From the NCBI GenBank assembly GCA_029210875.1, contig JARGFJ010000007.1, positions 1-64,000 of the forward strand: a stretch of DNA of 64,000 nt, written 5' to 3'. This DNA comes from Gammaproteobacteria bacterium (GTDB taxonomy: Bacteria > Pseudomonadota > Gammaproteobacteria > Nitrosococcales > Methylophagaceae). The stretch's first letter is position 1. Every line of letters starts with the position of its first letter. Shown here piece by piece: positions 26,147 through 37,571 of the stretch. Below the pieces are notes generated by a model that worked only from the letters and a program-made list of their open reading frames with translations, did no database searches and was not told the origin of the DNA. The translations under genes and the position numbers were made by a program.

Positions 26147-28432
26147 ATGATTAAAACGCATAACTTAGGCTTCCCGCGAATAGGGAAAAACAGAGAACTG
26201 AAATTTGCCTTGGAAAGCTATTGGCGATCTGAAATTTCACAACAAAAACTGTTTAACATTGGCCAATCTCTGCGAGAACAACACTGGCAGTTACAACAGG
26301 GCTTAGACTTTCAACCGGTTGGGGATTTTTCTTTTTACGATCATGTGTTAGACACCAGTATTCTGGTTGGTAATGAACCAGGTCGGGTCAACCCTGATGC
26401 TAATACGCTGGATCGCCTGTTTCAAATCGCTCGTGGTCAATCCCAGCAAAACAGTACAACATGCGAACATCATTGTGCTGCTGGCGAAATGACCAAATGG
26501 TTTGATACCAATTATCACTATATCGTGCCAGAAATTGATAATCAGACTCGCTTCGCGTTACATGCTGACAATTTACTTAACCAAGTCCGTGAAGCCAAGG
26601 CATTAAATCATAATGTCAAACCGGTTATTGTTGGCCCTGTCACCTATCTATGGCTAGCCAAAACCAAGGATGAAACTAACAAACTCAGTCTACTTGATGA
26701 TCTGGTTGTGGTGTATGAACAGCTCTTAATCCGTTTAGCTGATGAAGGGGTAGAGTGGGTACAAATTGATGAGCCTATTCTTGTCACAGAACTCGATCCG
26801 TCGTGGCAACATGCTCTGAAACAAGCCTATTTTTCTCTGCACAAAACACCTGTAAAACTGTTGTTAACAACGTATTTTGGTCAATTAAAAGATAATCTAT
26901 TACTTGCATGTGAATTACCTGTTGACGGTCTGCATATTGATGCTATCACTGGTTTTGACGAAATAACCAAGGTGGTTGATTGGTTATCGCCACTTAAAGT
27001 TTTATCGTTAGGCATTATCAATGGCCGTAATATTTGGAAAACCGACCTCAACACAACACTAGACTGGCTAGAACCTATCGCTACACGCCTAAAAGACCGG
27101 CTTTGGTTAGCACCATCCTGCTCATTACTCCATGTGCCCGTAGATCTGACAAATGAAGATTGTCTCGATAAGGAAATAAAATCCTGGTTGGCATTTGCAG
27201 TTCAAAAAATTGAAGAATTAAGCGTGATTGCTCATGCTCTCAATTATGGTCGTTCATCAGTAGCATCACAATTACAACACAATGCTGACGCCATAACCTC
27301 ACGCCAGCATTCTGATCGGGTACACAATCCTGTTGTTAAAACTCGTAGCGCTGAAATAAGCAATGTCATGTCACAACGACAAAGCGACTATAAACACCGT
27401 GCTTTAACTCAAAAACAGCGGTTTAAACTACCACTGTTTCCGACCACAACCATAGGATCGTTTCCTCAAACCAATACAATTCGTCAGGCCAGGAAACACT
27501 ATAAAAATGGCCAGCTTAATCATTCAGACTATGAACAATTCATCAAATCAGAAATCAAACACACCATTGATGTTCAGGAAGAAATTGGTTTGGACGTGCT
27601 GGTACATGGTGAAGCTGAACGCAATGATATGGTGGAATATTTTGGCCAACAACTTGATGGTTATGCTTTTACTGAGTTTGGCTGGGTTCAGTCTTATGGA
27701 TCGCGTTGTGTCAAACCACCCATCATTTATGGTGATATTTCACGCCCAAACCCGATGACGGTAGCATGGGCTTGTTATGCCCAGTCACTCAGCAAAAAGC
27801 CTGTTAAAGGCATGTTGACTGGACCTGTCACCATGTTGAACTGGTCGTTTGTTCGTGATGATCAACCACGGTCACACACCTGTTTACAGCTTGCCCTGGC
27901 AATACGTGATGAAGTGCTTGATCTGGAGCAGGCCGGTATATCCATCATACAAATCGATGAAGCCGCGTTGCGTGAAGGTTTACCTTTGCGTCAATCACAA
28001 TGGCAACAGTATCTTGACTGGGCGGTCACCAGCTTTAAGATAAGTGCTAATGGCGTGTCGGATAGCACGCAAATTCACACCCATATGTGCTATTCCGAGT
28101 TTAACGATATTATTGACGCCATCGCTAACATGGATGCAGATGTCATCACTATTGAAACATCACGCTCAGATATGGAGCTACTAGATGTATTTAATGAGTT
28201 TAATTATCCCAATGATATTGGCCCTGGCGTGTATGACATTCACTCACCTAACATTCCAAGCGTCGAGCAAATTGTGTCACTGATGACGCTGGCAGCTGAG
28301 CGCATTGATATCGAAAAGTTATGGTTAAACCCAGATTGTGGATTAAAAACACGGGGATGGGACGAGGTTACGCCAGCTTTAAAGGCGCTTGTTTCAGCCA
28401 GCCATAGCCTGCGTAAAACCCTGACACAATAG
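26147..28432 (+). CDS. metE: Cobalamin-independent methionine synthase
   Basis: 761 residues. The start [23 protein letters not shown] is the family N-terminus and AAGGA precedes this ATG, so the longer upstream reading is rejected. N-terminal half with PVTYLWLAK; catalytic half with [54 protein letters not shown] and the zinc ligands in HTHMCYSEF and NPDCGLKTR. Transfers methyl from 5-methyl-tetrahydropteroyl-polyglutamate to homocysteine. Confidence 0.98.
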   Translation: MIKTHNLGFPRIGKNRELKFALESYWRSEISQQKLFNIGQSLREQHWQLQQGLDFQPVGDFSFYDHVLDTSILVGNEPGRVNPDANTLDRLFQIARGQSQQNSTTCEHHCAAGEMTKWFDTNYHYIVPEIDNQTRFALHADNLLNQVREAKALNHNVKPVIVGPVTYLWLAKTKDETNKLSLLDDLVVVYEQLLIRLADEGVEWVQIDEPILVTELDPSWQHALKQAYFSLHKTPVKLLLTTYFGQLKDNLLLACELPVDGLHIDAITGFDEITKVVDWLSPLKVLSLGIINGRNIWKTDLNTTLDWLEPIATRLKDRLWLAPSCSLLHVPVDLTNEDCLDKEIKSWLAFAVQKIEELSVIAHALNYGRSSVASQLQHNADAITSRQHSDRVHNPVVKTRSAEISNVMSQRQSDYKHRALTQKQRFKLPLFPTTTIGSFPQTNTIRQARKHYKNGQLNHSDYEQFIKSEIKHTIDVQEEIGLDVLVHGEAERNDMVEYFGQQLDGYAFTEFGWVQSYGSRCVKPPIIYGDISRPNPMTVAWACYAQSLSKKPVKGMLTGPVTMLNWSFVRDDQPRSHTCLQLALAIRDEVLDLEQAGISIIQIDEAALREGLPLRQSQWQQYLDWAVTSFKISANGVSDSTQIHTHMCYSEFNDIIDAIANMDADVITIETSRSDMELLDVFNEFNYPNDIGPGVYDIHSPNIPSVEQIVSLMTLAAERIDIEKLWLNPDCGLKTRGWDEVTPALKALVSASHSLRKTLTQ

Positions 28433-28442
28433 CGGGTAGATG

Positions 28443-28483
28443 AGTGCATCTGATCCTGATTCGGATCGGATGCACTTATTTTT
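28443..28483. terminator. Terminator after metE
   Basis: AGTGCATC...GATCC and GGATC...GATGCACT form a long, nearly perfect stem with a short loop, followed by TTATTTTT. It lies between metE and the convergent furan-phosphate synthase gene and could serve both. Confidence 0.8.
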
Positions 28484-28503
28484 CATGATCTGTAAAACTA
28501 GTG

Positions 28504-29193
28504 TTAATCTGGCAATGAGTGCATGGCGTTGCTAATCGTTTCGACCCGATTTAATTCTATCTGAGCCGTTCTATGTCTGGCTTCACACAATGCGCTTCTA
28601 AAACCAAGATAGTCTGCAGCTAAAGGCTTGAGCGTAGCAATATCCTCATGGCGTAATGCACCCGCTAAACCACATAACAAACCTTGCTCTTGTATCGTAT
28701 TGACAAACGTTTGCAACTTTAAGCGATCCCAGTGATCCAATAAATGCTGTCCATTTTTAAGCGCGGTATCAACCATCACCCCTTGAAAACCGACTGTTTT
28801 CAGAACAGGCCATATTGCTTTAGCTACTGGTTTATCAGCAAATAATACGGCAATAACAGGTGTTTTTAGTTTATGAAGCGTATCCGCTAAAGCTGCAAGA
28901 CAATGCTGCAAATTGGCAGCGGGAAACAGGCCAATTTTGACAAAATCCACACCACTACTCGCCATCTCTATTATCGCTGGCTTTATTACATTCACCTCCA
29001 TGGCTAAATCGCCAATGGTGGCACTGGTTTGACAACGTTTCGCTACAAAGCTGACAATATCGGCAACCTCGGCCACTGTTAAAGCCCCTAAAGCCCCTCT
29101 GGAAGGATCTTTCATATCTAAAATATCGGGGAATACAGGCTCTAATAACTTTGCTTCTTGTAGAGACTTTATACTGGCAAGCCATTTAGTCAT
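28504..29193 (-). CDS. mfnB: (5-formylfuran-3-yl)methyl phosphate synthase (MfnB-like)
   Basis: 229 residues of the DUF556/MfnB TIM-barrel family. In methanogens MfnB condenses two glyceraldehyde-3-phosphate molecules to the furan precursor of methanofuran. Family signs are ILDMKDPSRGALGAL (with the Schiff-base lysine region), SATIGDLAMEV, VDFVKIGLF and LCGLAGALRHEDI. It overlaps the DUF447 gene by 8 bases (ATGACTAA). Methylotrophs with Fhc are known to carry it for a methanofuran-like cofactor. Confidence 0.9.
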   Translation of the reverse strand: MTKWLASIKSLQEAKLLEPVFPDILDMKDPSRGALGALTVAEVADIVSFVAKRCQTSATIGDLAMEVNVIKPAIIEMASSGVDFVKIGLFPAANLQHCLAALADTLHKLKTPVIAVLFADKPVAKAIWPVLKTVGFQGVMVDTALKNGQHLLDHWDRLKLQTFVNTIQEQGLLCGLAGALRHEDIATLKPLAADYLGFRSALCEARHRTAQIELNRVETISNAMHSLPD

Positions 29194-29770
29194 GCTTTAA
29201 CTCAATTCCTGCTTCATCAATCTTATTGATCAACCAGCCCCATGCCTCACGTTCGCACGGACCAGCCGTTTTTTCAATTGCTATCATTAAATACGCCATT
29301 TCCTGTTGAATTTTTTCGACCGGTAACATATGCAGACGACTAACTAAAACAGCAGCATCAATCACGGCACTTTGGGCGCGATTAAACCCTCTAAAAGGCC
29401 GATGATTAACATCACAAATAACACGGCCATAAAAACAGGCTCGAGGATCATCATCCTCGAAAGAGGTAATCTCTAACTCGGTATGGGCTAAAGCCTGCTC
29501 TAAATAAAAACCTTCAATTTGTTGACAAGGCAGGGTGGGCCAGTCACGTCGCCCAGTTAGTGATCCTGCAAAGATACGTACATCATCGGTATAGTTGATA
29601 GTACATTGTCGATGGCGCTTTAAATTTTCGTAGGTGGATGAAGGTTTAAAAGGCTTAATAACGAAGTAACCATTTACTTCGGAAATACCCATCGGCGCAG
29701 AATGAGGCTTACCATCATCCGATAATGTCGTCACAATAACTTCATGAATTTTACTTTCAAGCAGTGCCAC
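29186..29770 (-). CDS. DUF447 family protein of the H4MPT gene set
   Basis: 194 residues of the DUF447 family, a split-barrel flavin-binding-like fold found in methanogens and H4MPT methylotrophs. The N-terminus (IHEVIVTTLSDDGKPHSAPMG) looks like an FMN-binding split barrel. A GTG start at 29770 is inferred; it overlaps the upstream gene by 14 bases and follows an AGGA. Biochemical function is not established. Cofactor biosynthesis is inferred from neighbours on both sides. Confidence 0.8.
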   Translation of the reverse strand: MALLESKIHEVIVTTLSDDGKPHSAPMGISEVNGYFVIKPFKPSSTYENLKRHRQCTINYTDDVRIFAGSLTGRRDWPTLPCQQIEGFYLEQALAHTELEITSFEDDDPRACFYGRVICDVNHRPFRGFNRAQSAVIDAAVLVSRLHMLPVEKIQQEMAYLMIAIEKTAGPCEREAWGWLINKIDEAGIELKHD

Positions 29771-31166
29771 ATTTTTTTCCTGTTGTTAGTGTTGTGCCCT
29801 CAGCGGTTTGCTGGGTCAGGTCTTCTGGCTCTGAATCCACAGCACAACCCCATTTGAGTTCTTCATCCTGGTTATAACGCTTGCCTAATTGCCAAGCAAT
29901 TTGTGCTCGCGCCAACTCCGCACCTAAATAAAATGCATGGCCAGTATCACCGTCTAATTTAAGCTGTGGATAGAATGCAAAAGGATCACTTTCCTGCATT
30001 AAACCATCACGATTGAACATAAAGATACCTTGCTCTGCAACTTTAATGCGAAAGTTGGGATCTTTGATATTCTCAGCTAATGCAGCGATATCTTCGGCAC
30101 TATCAGGAAATGGTCTACGTTCATGTGCAACCAACAAATCAGCACTGAAATCTCGTGGCAAAGCACTGTCTTCACGTGCAGCATACATCATTCTTCGTGC
30201 TACATTTGCTTCTTTTATTGCCATCCGAGCGTGAGGACTCACTTCCGTTGCAAGCACGTTATTTATATTAAGTTCAGAAATTATTCCAAACAAAATCGCA
30301 TTAATGCCGCTGGTATCTGCATCCGTTAATTCTGTCAGATTACCCACGCCCATCATGATCGCGGCATCAGGATATTGTCGCCGCAGTTCATGATAACGAA
30401 CTATCGAACTGGTTAAACCAAAATGGATTGGATCTAAAATTGGATCTGCAATCCATGGTCGATTTATTTTATCCATTAATTCCATCGCTCGTTCGAGCGA
30501 GGCTAATGAACCCATTTCAGCAGGTACTAAAATGGGAACAGCATCTGTTTCTTCTGCTAAACGGTAGGTTTTTTCGGTCAAACTTAATAAATAGTCAGCG
30601 CCCGCTTTACCGGCACGCTTCAAATCACCTCGCTCCAAAGAATCGACACTGACTTTAAAACCTGACTCATGCAATGCAACAATTGCATCTTCAAGATGAG
30701 GGAACACTTGTTGGGGCAGGCAGCCAATATCGATTACATCTGCACCTGATTGTCTATAGTAATTTGCCCTATCTAAAATGCCAGCAATATCACGTTCGGG
30801 CGCATCAACTATTTCGGCAAAGATATTAACGTCGTAACGACTTAAATCACTGGCTTTACGTGTTTGACCAAAATATATCGGCAAATCTTTTACTTCATCT
30901 GGGCCGCGAATCACTGGTACTCCAAGCTGTTTACTTAAGGCATCCAAATCACCTCGGCATCGGCCTGGCACAATAATTTGATCGCTATCAGCAATTATTT
31001 CTGGCGTTAGCCGCCGCGCAATCATTTTATCTGTCATTAACGCAGCAACCGAAAGACCAAGCTGATGAACGCGAAAATCAAAAGGCAATGTTGTCATTTG
31101 TTTCAACACCTTATGCAAGCTCGGCTCGGCTAGCTTACCAGTGAGAAATAAGACTTTCTTTACCAT
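29757..31166 (-). CDS. Dihydropteroate synthase-like protein of H4MPT biosynthesis
   Basis: 469 residues of the dihydropteroate-synthase-like family shared by methanogens and H4MPT-using methylotrophs. Its central TIM-barrel region contains ADVIDIGCLP and KVSVDSLERGDL, in place of the D-I/V-G-G and S-x-D-T elements of FolP, and PWIADPILDPIHFG. It likely contributes to building the methanopterin arylamine part; the precise step is not proven. The C-terminal ~110 residues end in a Thr/Lys-rich tail. The flavoprotein gene ends 5 bases upstream. Confidence 0.82.
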   Translation of the reverse strand: MVKKVLFLTGKLAEPSLHKVLKQMTTLPFDFRVHQLGLSVAALMTDKMIARRLTPEIIADSDQIIVPGRCRGDLDALSKQLGVPVIRGPDEVKDLPIYFGQTRKASDLSRYDVNIFAEIVDAPERDIAGILDRANYYRQSGADVIDIGCLPQQVFPHLEDAIVALHESGFKVSVDSLERGDLKRAGKAGADYLLSLTEKTYRLAEETDAVPILVPAEMGSLASLERAMELMDKINRPWIADPILDPIHFGLTSSIVRYHELRRQYPDAAIMMGVGNLTELTDADTSGINAILFGIISELNINNVLATEVSPHARMAIKEANVARRMMYAAREDSALPRDFSADLLVAHERRPFPDSAEDIAALAENIKDPNFRIKVAEQGIFMFNRDGLMQESDPFAFYPQLKLDGDTGHAFYLGAELARAQIAWQLGKRYNQDEELKWGCAVDSEPEDLTQQTAEGTTLTTGKKCGTA

Positions 31167-31171
31167 ATTAA

Positions 31172-31717
31172 CTAACTTATTTCTGCTAAACGCGTGCGCA
31201 ATGCGGCTACTAATTTATTTGGGTTTTCAACCACGGTCGTTGCTTCATAGGATCGTAGCTTATGGGTATGCGCTAAATCTATTTCTCTAGGCCAGACTTT
31301 AACAATACGATCTGGGGCAGGTGTATCCATTTCAGGCTCGGTATCACACGCTAACACTATACTTGGGATCCGACATTTTCCAGCTTGGGCATAGACATTA
31401 GTAACGAGCGTATCGGATAAACCTAATACCATCTTGGCTACAGTATTGGACGTGGCAGGAGCCACAACCAGCGTGTGATAATCACCACGATAAAACAGGC
31501 CAACAGGAGGAGAGCTGGCCGCCCGATCACGATACACTCTACCCGATGTTATCGCTTTAGGATCATGACCGTACATCCTTATTACTTCTTCGCCAGCCTG
31601 GCTATAAAACAAGTCAACATCATCTAAACCCCGAATGATTTCTATACATTCTTCCAGGTAATGTCCTGAGCCTGTCACCGCCCACGCTAACCTGGGTTTT
31701 TCTGGTCGTGCTTGCAT
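31172..31717 (-). CDS. Flavoprotein, dihydromethanopterin reductase-like (DmrB family)
   Basis: 181 residues of the flavoprotein (HFCD/archaeoflavoprotein) family: LAWAVTGSGHYLEECIEII, LVVAPATSNTVAKMVLGLSDTLVTN and IPSIVLACDTEPEMDTP. The same fold serves as DmrB, which reduces dihydromethanopterin in Burkholderia and archaea. The H4MPT neighbours support that role, but a different pterin or furan step is possible. First gene of the four-gene operon; divergent from the NDH-2 gene. Confidence 0.8.
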   Translation of the reverse strand: MQARPEKPRLAWAVTGSGHYLEECIEIIRGLDDVDLFYSQAGEEVIRMYGHDPKAITSGRVYRDRAASSPPVGLFYRGDYHTLVVAPATSNTVAKMVLGLSDTLVTNVYAQAGKCRIPSIVLACDTEPEMDTPAPDRIVKVWPREIDLAHTHKLRSYEATTVVENPNKLVAALRTRLAEIS

Positions 31718-31855
31718 TTGAAAACCTTAATTTATCGATTAGACTGATAAATTCTGCCAGACTATCACGATTGAGTAAAAATTAAGATAGTTTTAATAAA
31801 GGGTTATACGATAGAATTACCCCACGAATTACACGTTTACTGGAGCTAAATCACA

Positions 31856-33181
31856 ATGACTAAAACGGAAGATCACATACCTAACATTGTAGTAGTCGGA
31901 GGCGGTGCAGGCGGCTTAGAACTGGTTACTAAGTTAGGCAAAAAACTGGGTAAAAAAGGCAAAGCATCAATCACGCTTGTTGATAGTTCTCACACCCATA
32001 TCTGGAAGCCTCTTCTTCATGAAGTTGCGGCAGGCACCCTTGATTCACATGAAGATGAAATCGAATATCTTAGTCAAGCACTATGTAGCGGCTTTCGTTT
32101 TCGTCTAGGTAAAATGGACGGACTGGATCGTGACAATAAATGCATCACGGTAGCACCAACCTATAATGATGCAGGTGAAGAAATTATTCCTCGTCGTAAA
32201 TTTGATTATGATTATTTGGTCATCGCTATTGGCAGTGTCAGTCATGATTTTGGTATCAAAGGAGTCGAACAACATTGTTTATTTTTAGATACCACTTCAC
32301 AAGCTGAAAATTTCCAATCGCAATTATTAGAAAGCTATTTGCGCGCACATACCCAAGGCAAACCTCTTGATAAAGGTCAGCTTGATATTGCTATTGTTGG
32401 CGCGGGTGCTACAGGTGTTGAATTAAGCGCACAATTACACGAAGTTTCTCATCTATTAACCGCTTATGGTCTTGATGAAATCAAGCCTACTGACGTTAAA
32501 ATCAGCATTATTGAAGCAGCATCTCGTGTTTTACCTGGCCTGCCCGAAAACTTGTCATCTGCAACAGAAACCGAGTTGGCAAAATTAGGCGTTTCCGTTC
32601 TAACAAATGAGCGTGTCGTTGAAGTCACGGATTCTGAAATAAAAACAGAAAGTGGTAAAGTTATTCCTGCCGCAATCAGGGTTTGGGCTGCAGGCATTAA
32701 AGCACCTGACTTCCTTAAAAATATTGCTGGTCTTGAAACCAACTGGATGAATCAATTAGTTGTTCATCAAACGCTACAAACGACGCTTGATGATGCTATT
32801 TATGCTATTGGTGATTGCGCTGCCTGCAAATGGGTAGGACAAGACCAAAACGTGCCACCACGGGCGCAGGCAGCCCATCAAATGGCAACTCATGTGTTTA
32901 AGTCCATCACGTTAAGACTTGCAGGCAAAACAGAGCTACCAGAATATCATTACCATGACTATGGCTCGCTGGTATCGCTTGGCCGCTATAGCACTGTTGG
33001 TAATATGATGGGGAATCTCAGTAAAGGTAGCCTGATGATAGAAGGCTTTATGGCGAGAATTATGTATCTGTCACTTTATAAAATGCATCAAGTGGCATTA
33101 TTTGGCTTATTCCGTGTTGGCATGTTATCGCTATCTCACTTATTCCGTAGAAGCGTGCACCCTAAAATCAAACTTCACTAA
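31856..33181 (+). CDS. ndh: Type II NADH dehydrogenase (NDH-2)
   Basis: 441 residues with two dinucleotide folds: FAD motif IVVVGGGAGGLELVTKLGK at the N-terminus and NADH motif IAIVGAGATGVELSAQL near residue 180. YAIGDCAA binds FAD. The C-terminus is hydrophobic and basic, fitting peripheral membrane attachment. Transfers electrons from NADH to quinone without pumping protons. Confidence 0.93.
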   Translation: MTKTEDHIPNIVVVGGGAGGLELVTKLGKKLGKKGKASITLVDSSHTHIWKPLLHEVAAGTLDSHEDEIEYLSQALCSGFRFRLGKMDGLDRDNKCITVAPTYNDAGEEIIPRRKFDYDYLVIAIGSVSHDFGIKGVEQHCLFLDTTSQAENFQSQLLESYLRAHTQGKPLDKGQLDIAIVGAGATGVELSAQLHEVSHLLTAYGLDEIKPTDVKISIIEAASRVLPGLPENLSSATETELAKLGVSVLTNERVVEVTDSEIKTESGKVIPAAIRVWAAGIKAPDFLKNIAGLETNWMNQLVVHQTLQTTLDDAIYAIGDCAACKWVGQDQNVPPRAQAAHQMATHVFKSITLRLAGKTELPEYHYHDYGSLVSLGRYSTVGNMMGNLSKGSLMIEGFMARIMYLSLYKMHQVALFGLFRVGMLSLSHLFRRSVHPKIKLH

Positions 33182-33210
33182 TTGCATCCCACTTCCTTTC
33201 TACAACAATA

Positions 33211-33239
33211 AAAAAGCCCGTATCTCTACGGGCTTTTTT
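33211..33239. terminator. Bidirectional terminator
   Basis: AAAAAGCCCGTA, short loop, TACGGGCTTTTT: a perfect 12-bp stem with A and T flanks, between the convergent NDH-2 and cytochrome b561 genes. Confidence 0.92.
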
Positions 33240-33262
33240 ATACAACAATGAATTATTGATTT

Positions 33263-33814
33263 TTACTTTCCCAGAGACATTCGCTCTGAAATACCGGTTC
33301 CAGCTAAGCCATGCTTAACTGCAGCCGCTATATGTATAATTATTAAGCCAATCAAGCAAAACGCAAAAAATTCGTGTGCCGCTGTGAACACCTCTCTCAT
33401 GCTGTCATCAGCCACTGCAAGTCGCGGTAACACAATCCCCCAAAACTTGGTGTCATATTCGCTATACATCGACTGCAAATAGCCAGTTACAGGCATGGCC
33501 ACCATTACCATATAAAACAGTGTATGAACGGCTCCAGCAGCCTTCTGCTGCCATTTTGGAACTATATCTGGTAGTGCAGGGGCTTTATGCGTTAAACGCC
33601 AGATCAAACGCAATACAATCAATCCAGCTAACGTTAGTCCAATCGATTTATGTAGAAGAAAATAGAAAGCTCGCACACTTTCAACACCAGGTGGAAGTTC
33701 TGACTGTTTTGGCAGCTCTATCATAAACAGCCCAAGACCGATCATTGCAAAGATCATTAAGGCTATCAGCCAGTGTAATATGATCTGAACACGATCATAT
33801 CTCGCATTATTCAT
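33263..33814 (-). CDS. Cytochrome b561
   Basis: 183 residues, four membrane helices. Heme-ligand candidates are His14 (ILHWLIA), His54 (LLHKSIG), the AVHTLFY histidine and those near the C-terminus (AAHEFFAF, IIHIAAAVKHG). Family members pass electrons from quinol, or act on superoxide as CybB does. Follows gyrB on the same strand, separated by a probable terminator. Confidence 0.9.
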   Translation of the reverse strand: MNNARYDRVQIILHWLIALMIFAMIGLGLFMIELPKQSELPPGVESVRAFYFLLHKSIGLTLAGLIVLRLIWRLTHKAPALPDIVPKWQQKAAGAVHTLFYMVMVAMPVTGYLQSMYSEYDTKFWGIVLPRLAVADDSMREVFTAAHEFFAFCLIGLIIIHIAAAVKHGLAGTGISERMSLGK

Positions 33815-33840
33815 TTGTTATCTCCATACACTTTTAAATA

Positions 33841-33876
33841 AAAACAAAGGCCATAATTTTCAAAACTTATGACCTT
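33841..33876 (-). terminator. Probable gyrB terminator
   Basis: On the minus strand AAGGTCATAAGTTTTGAAAA and TTATGGCCTT pair into a stem with two mismatches, followed by TTTGTTTTTATTT. Confidence 0.6.
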
Positions 33877-33903
33877 CGTAACTTGGAATAATTCCACTTG
33901 CGA

Positions 33904-36324
<2,421 letters not shown>

Positions 36325-36416
36325 TTATCCATTAAATAACAGGATGATTTGCATAAACAAGTCATTTTACTCTTTATACTAGTCAGTTGATAGCACCATA
36401 ACACTTTCGGTGTTAT

Positions 36417-37502
36417 CTACTCGACCAATTGTCCATGTTTCACGTGAAACACTTTATGTGCAATTTCTTTTATTCGTTCAGATAATGAAAAATCTGTTGT
36501 TGTTATGAAACATTGGGCCGGTGATCGAGATAGCTCTTTCAGTACCAATAATTGATGATGAACATCTAGTTCAGAACTCAGATCATCAATAAGTAAAAGC
36601 GAGCTACTTTTATCTGAACCACCACCAGCCTTATTAGTAATATTTGTTTGCGCCAAGGATAACGCTATAAAATACAGCTTCTGTTGACCCCTTGATAATA
36701 TTTCGGCTGGGTCGCCATCGTTTATTTTTATTATCCAATCGGCAGCATGACTACCACATTTGGTGTACAGCAATTGTTTGTCACGTTCTAAACTGTCAAT
36801 CAGTGCCTGTTGAAGCGATGAAGCTTTTGTCCAGCCATTTTTATATTTTGTTGTGAACTCTGACCCTTTTAGTTCAGGGCACAACCTGGTAAACACATTT
36901 GTAAACTCTTGTAACAACTGTGCTAAATAACTGACGCGATAATTGGTAATCGTTTCGCCATGTAATGCATATTGATGATCCCACAGTCTAATCTCATCAT
37001 TATTCTTACGCTGTCGCAAAGCTGAATTACGTTGTTGAACAATTTTTTTATAGGATTGCCAATGATAATTAAACTGATGTTCCACGTGAAACAGCCCCCA
37101 ATCAAGTAGCTGACGACGATAACGAGGGCCTTGCTCAAATATGTGATGACAGTTAGCCGGAATAAATTGCAAGGGAAGATGTGTCACAAGTTCAGACAAC
37201 TTATTAACCGGCGCGCTATTTAATCGGATTTTCAATCCGGAAGACAAGGAGTACTCAAGTCCAATCGGAATATCGTTCGGCATTTTTGCAAGAACAAGAC
37301 TGCGTTGCTGACTAAATTGAACAACATTTTTTAAAGCGCGCGTACGAAAAGAACGGCCCAAAGCAAGTAGATGAATCGCTTCGAGCAGTGTTGTTTTACC
37401 AGATCCATTATCACCAATAATTAAATTGATTCCACAGGAGGGGATAAAATTTAGCTCAGTTATATTTCTCAGATTAGAAATACTGAGTTGTGTAAGCACC
37501 AA
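36417..37502 (-). CDS. recF: DNA replication and repair protein RecF
   Basis: 361 residues, ABC/SMC-type ATPase: SISNLRNITELNF, Walker A GDNGSGKTTLLEAIH, signature LSRGQQKLYFIALSL, Walker B LLLIDDLSSELD. Loads RecA on gaps. The start is a TTG (37502) or GTG (37499); GGAA upstream fits the TTG better. Two perfect parS-type palindromes lie within the gene, encoding FHVKH and FHVEH. The next gene upstream is a rubredoxin reductase, not dnaN. Confidence 0.96.
   Translation of the reverse strand: MVLTQLSISNLRNITELNFIPSCGINLIIGDNGSGKTTLLEAIHLLALGRSFRTRALKNVVQFSQQRSLVLAKMPNDIPIGLEYSLSSGLKIRLNSAPVNKLSELVTHLPLQFIPANCHHIFEQGPRYRRQLLDWGLFHVEHQFNYHWQSYKKIVQQRNSALRQRKNNDEIRLWDHQYALHGETITNYRVSYLAQLLQEFTNVFTRLCPELKGSEFTTKYKNGWTKASSLQQALIDSLERDKQLLYTKCGSHAADWIIKINDGDPAEILSRGQQKLYFIALSLAQTNITNKAGGGSDKSSSLLLIDDLSSELDVHHQLLVLKELSRSPAQCFITTTDFSLSERIKEIAHKVFHVKHGQLVE
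36436..36451. other. parS-like centromere site 1 (inside recF)
   Basis: TGTTTCACGTGAAACA is a perfect 16-bp palindrome and a known form of the bacterial ParB-binding site parS. It lies in the last codons of recF. ParB binding is inferred from sequence identity with the established consensus. Confidence 0.85.
37078..37093. other. parS-like centromere site 2 (inside recF)
   Basis: TGTTCCACGTGAAACA is identical to the classical Bacillus subtilis parS consensus. It lies within recF, 642 bases from the first site. Two such 16-mers in one gene are very unlikely by chance. Confidence 0.88.
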
Positions 37503-37571
37503 ATTAGATTTCCGTAAAAATTAGAGTTTGTTTATCGTTCTAACTGCTCACTCTACTAGATTTATATGGTT

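Noticed and set aside
36400-36418. Hairpin ATAACAC/GTGTTAT at the recF stop as a terminator
   Set aside because: Short stem and no T-run; read-through into gyrB is expected.
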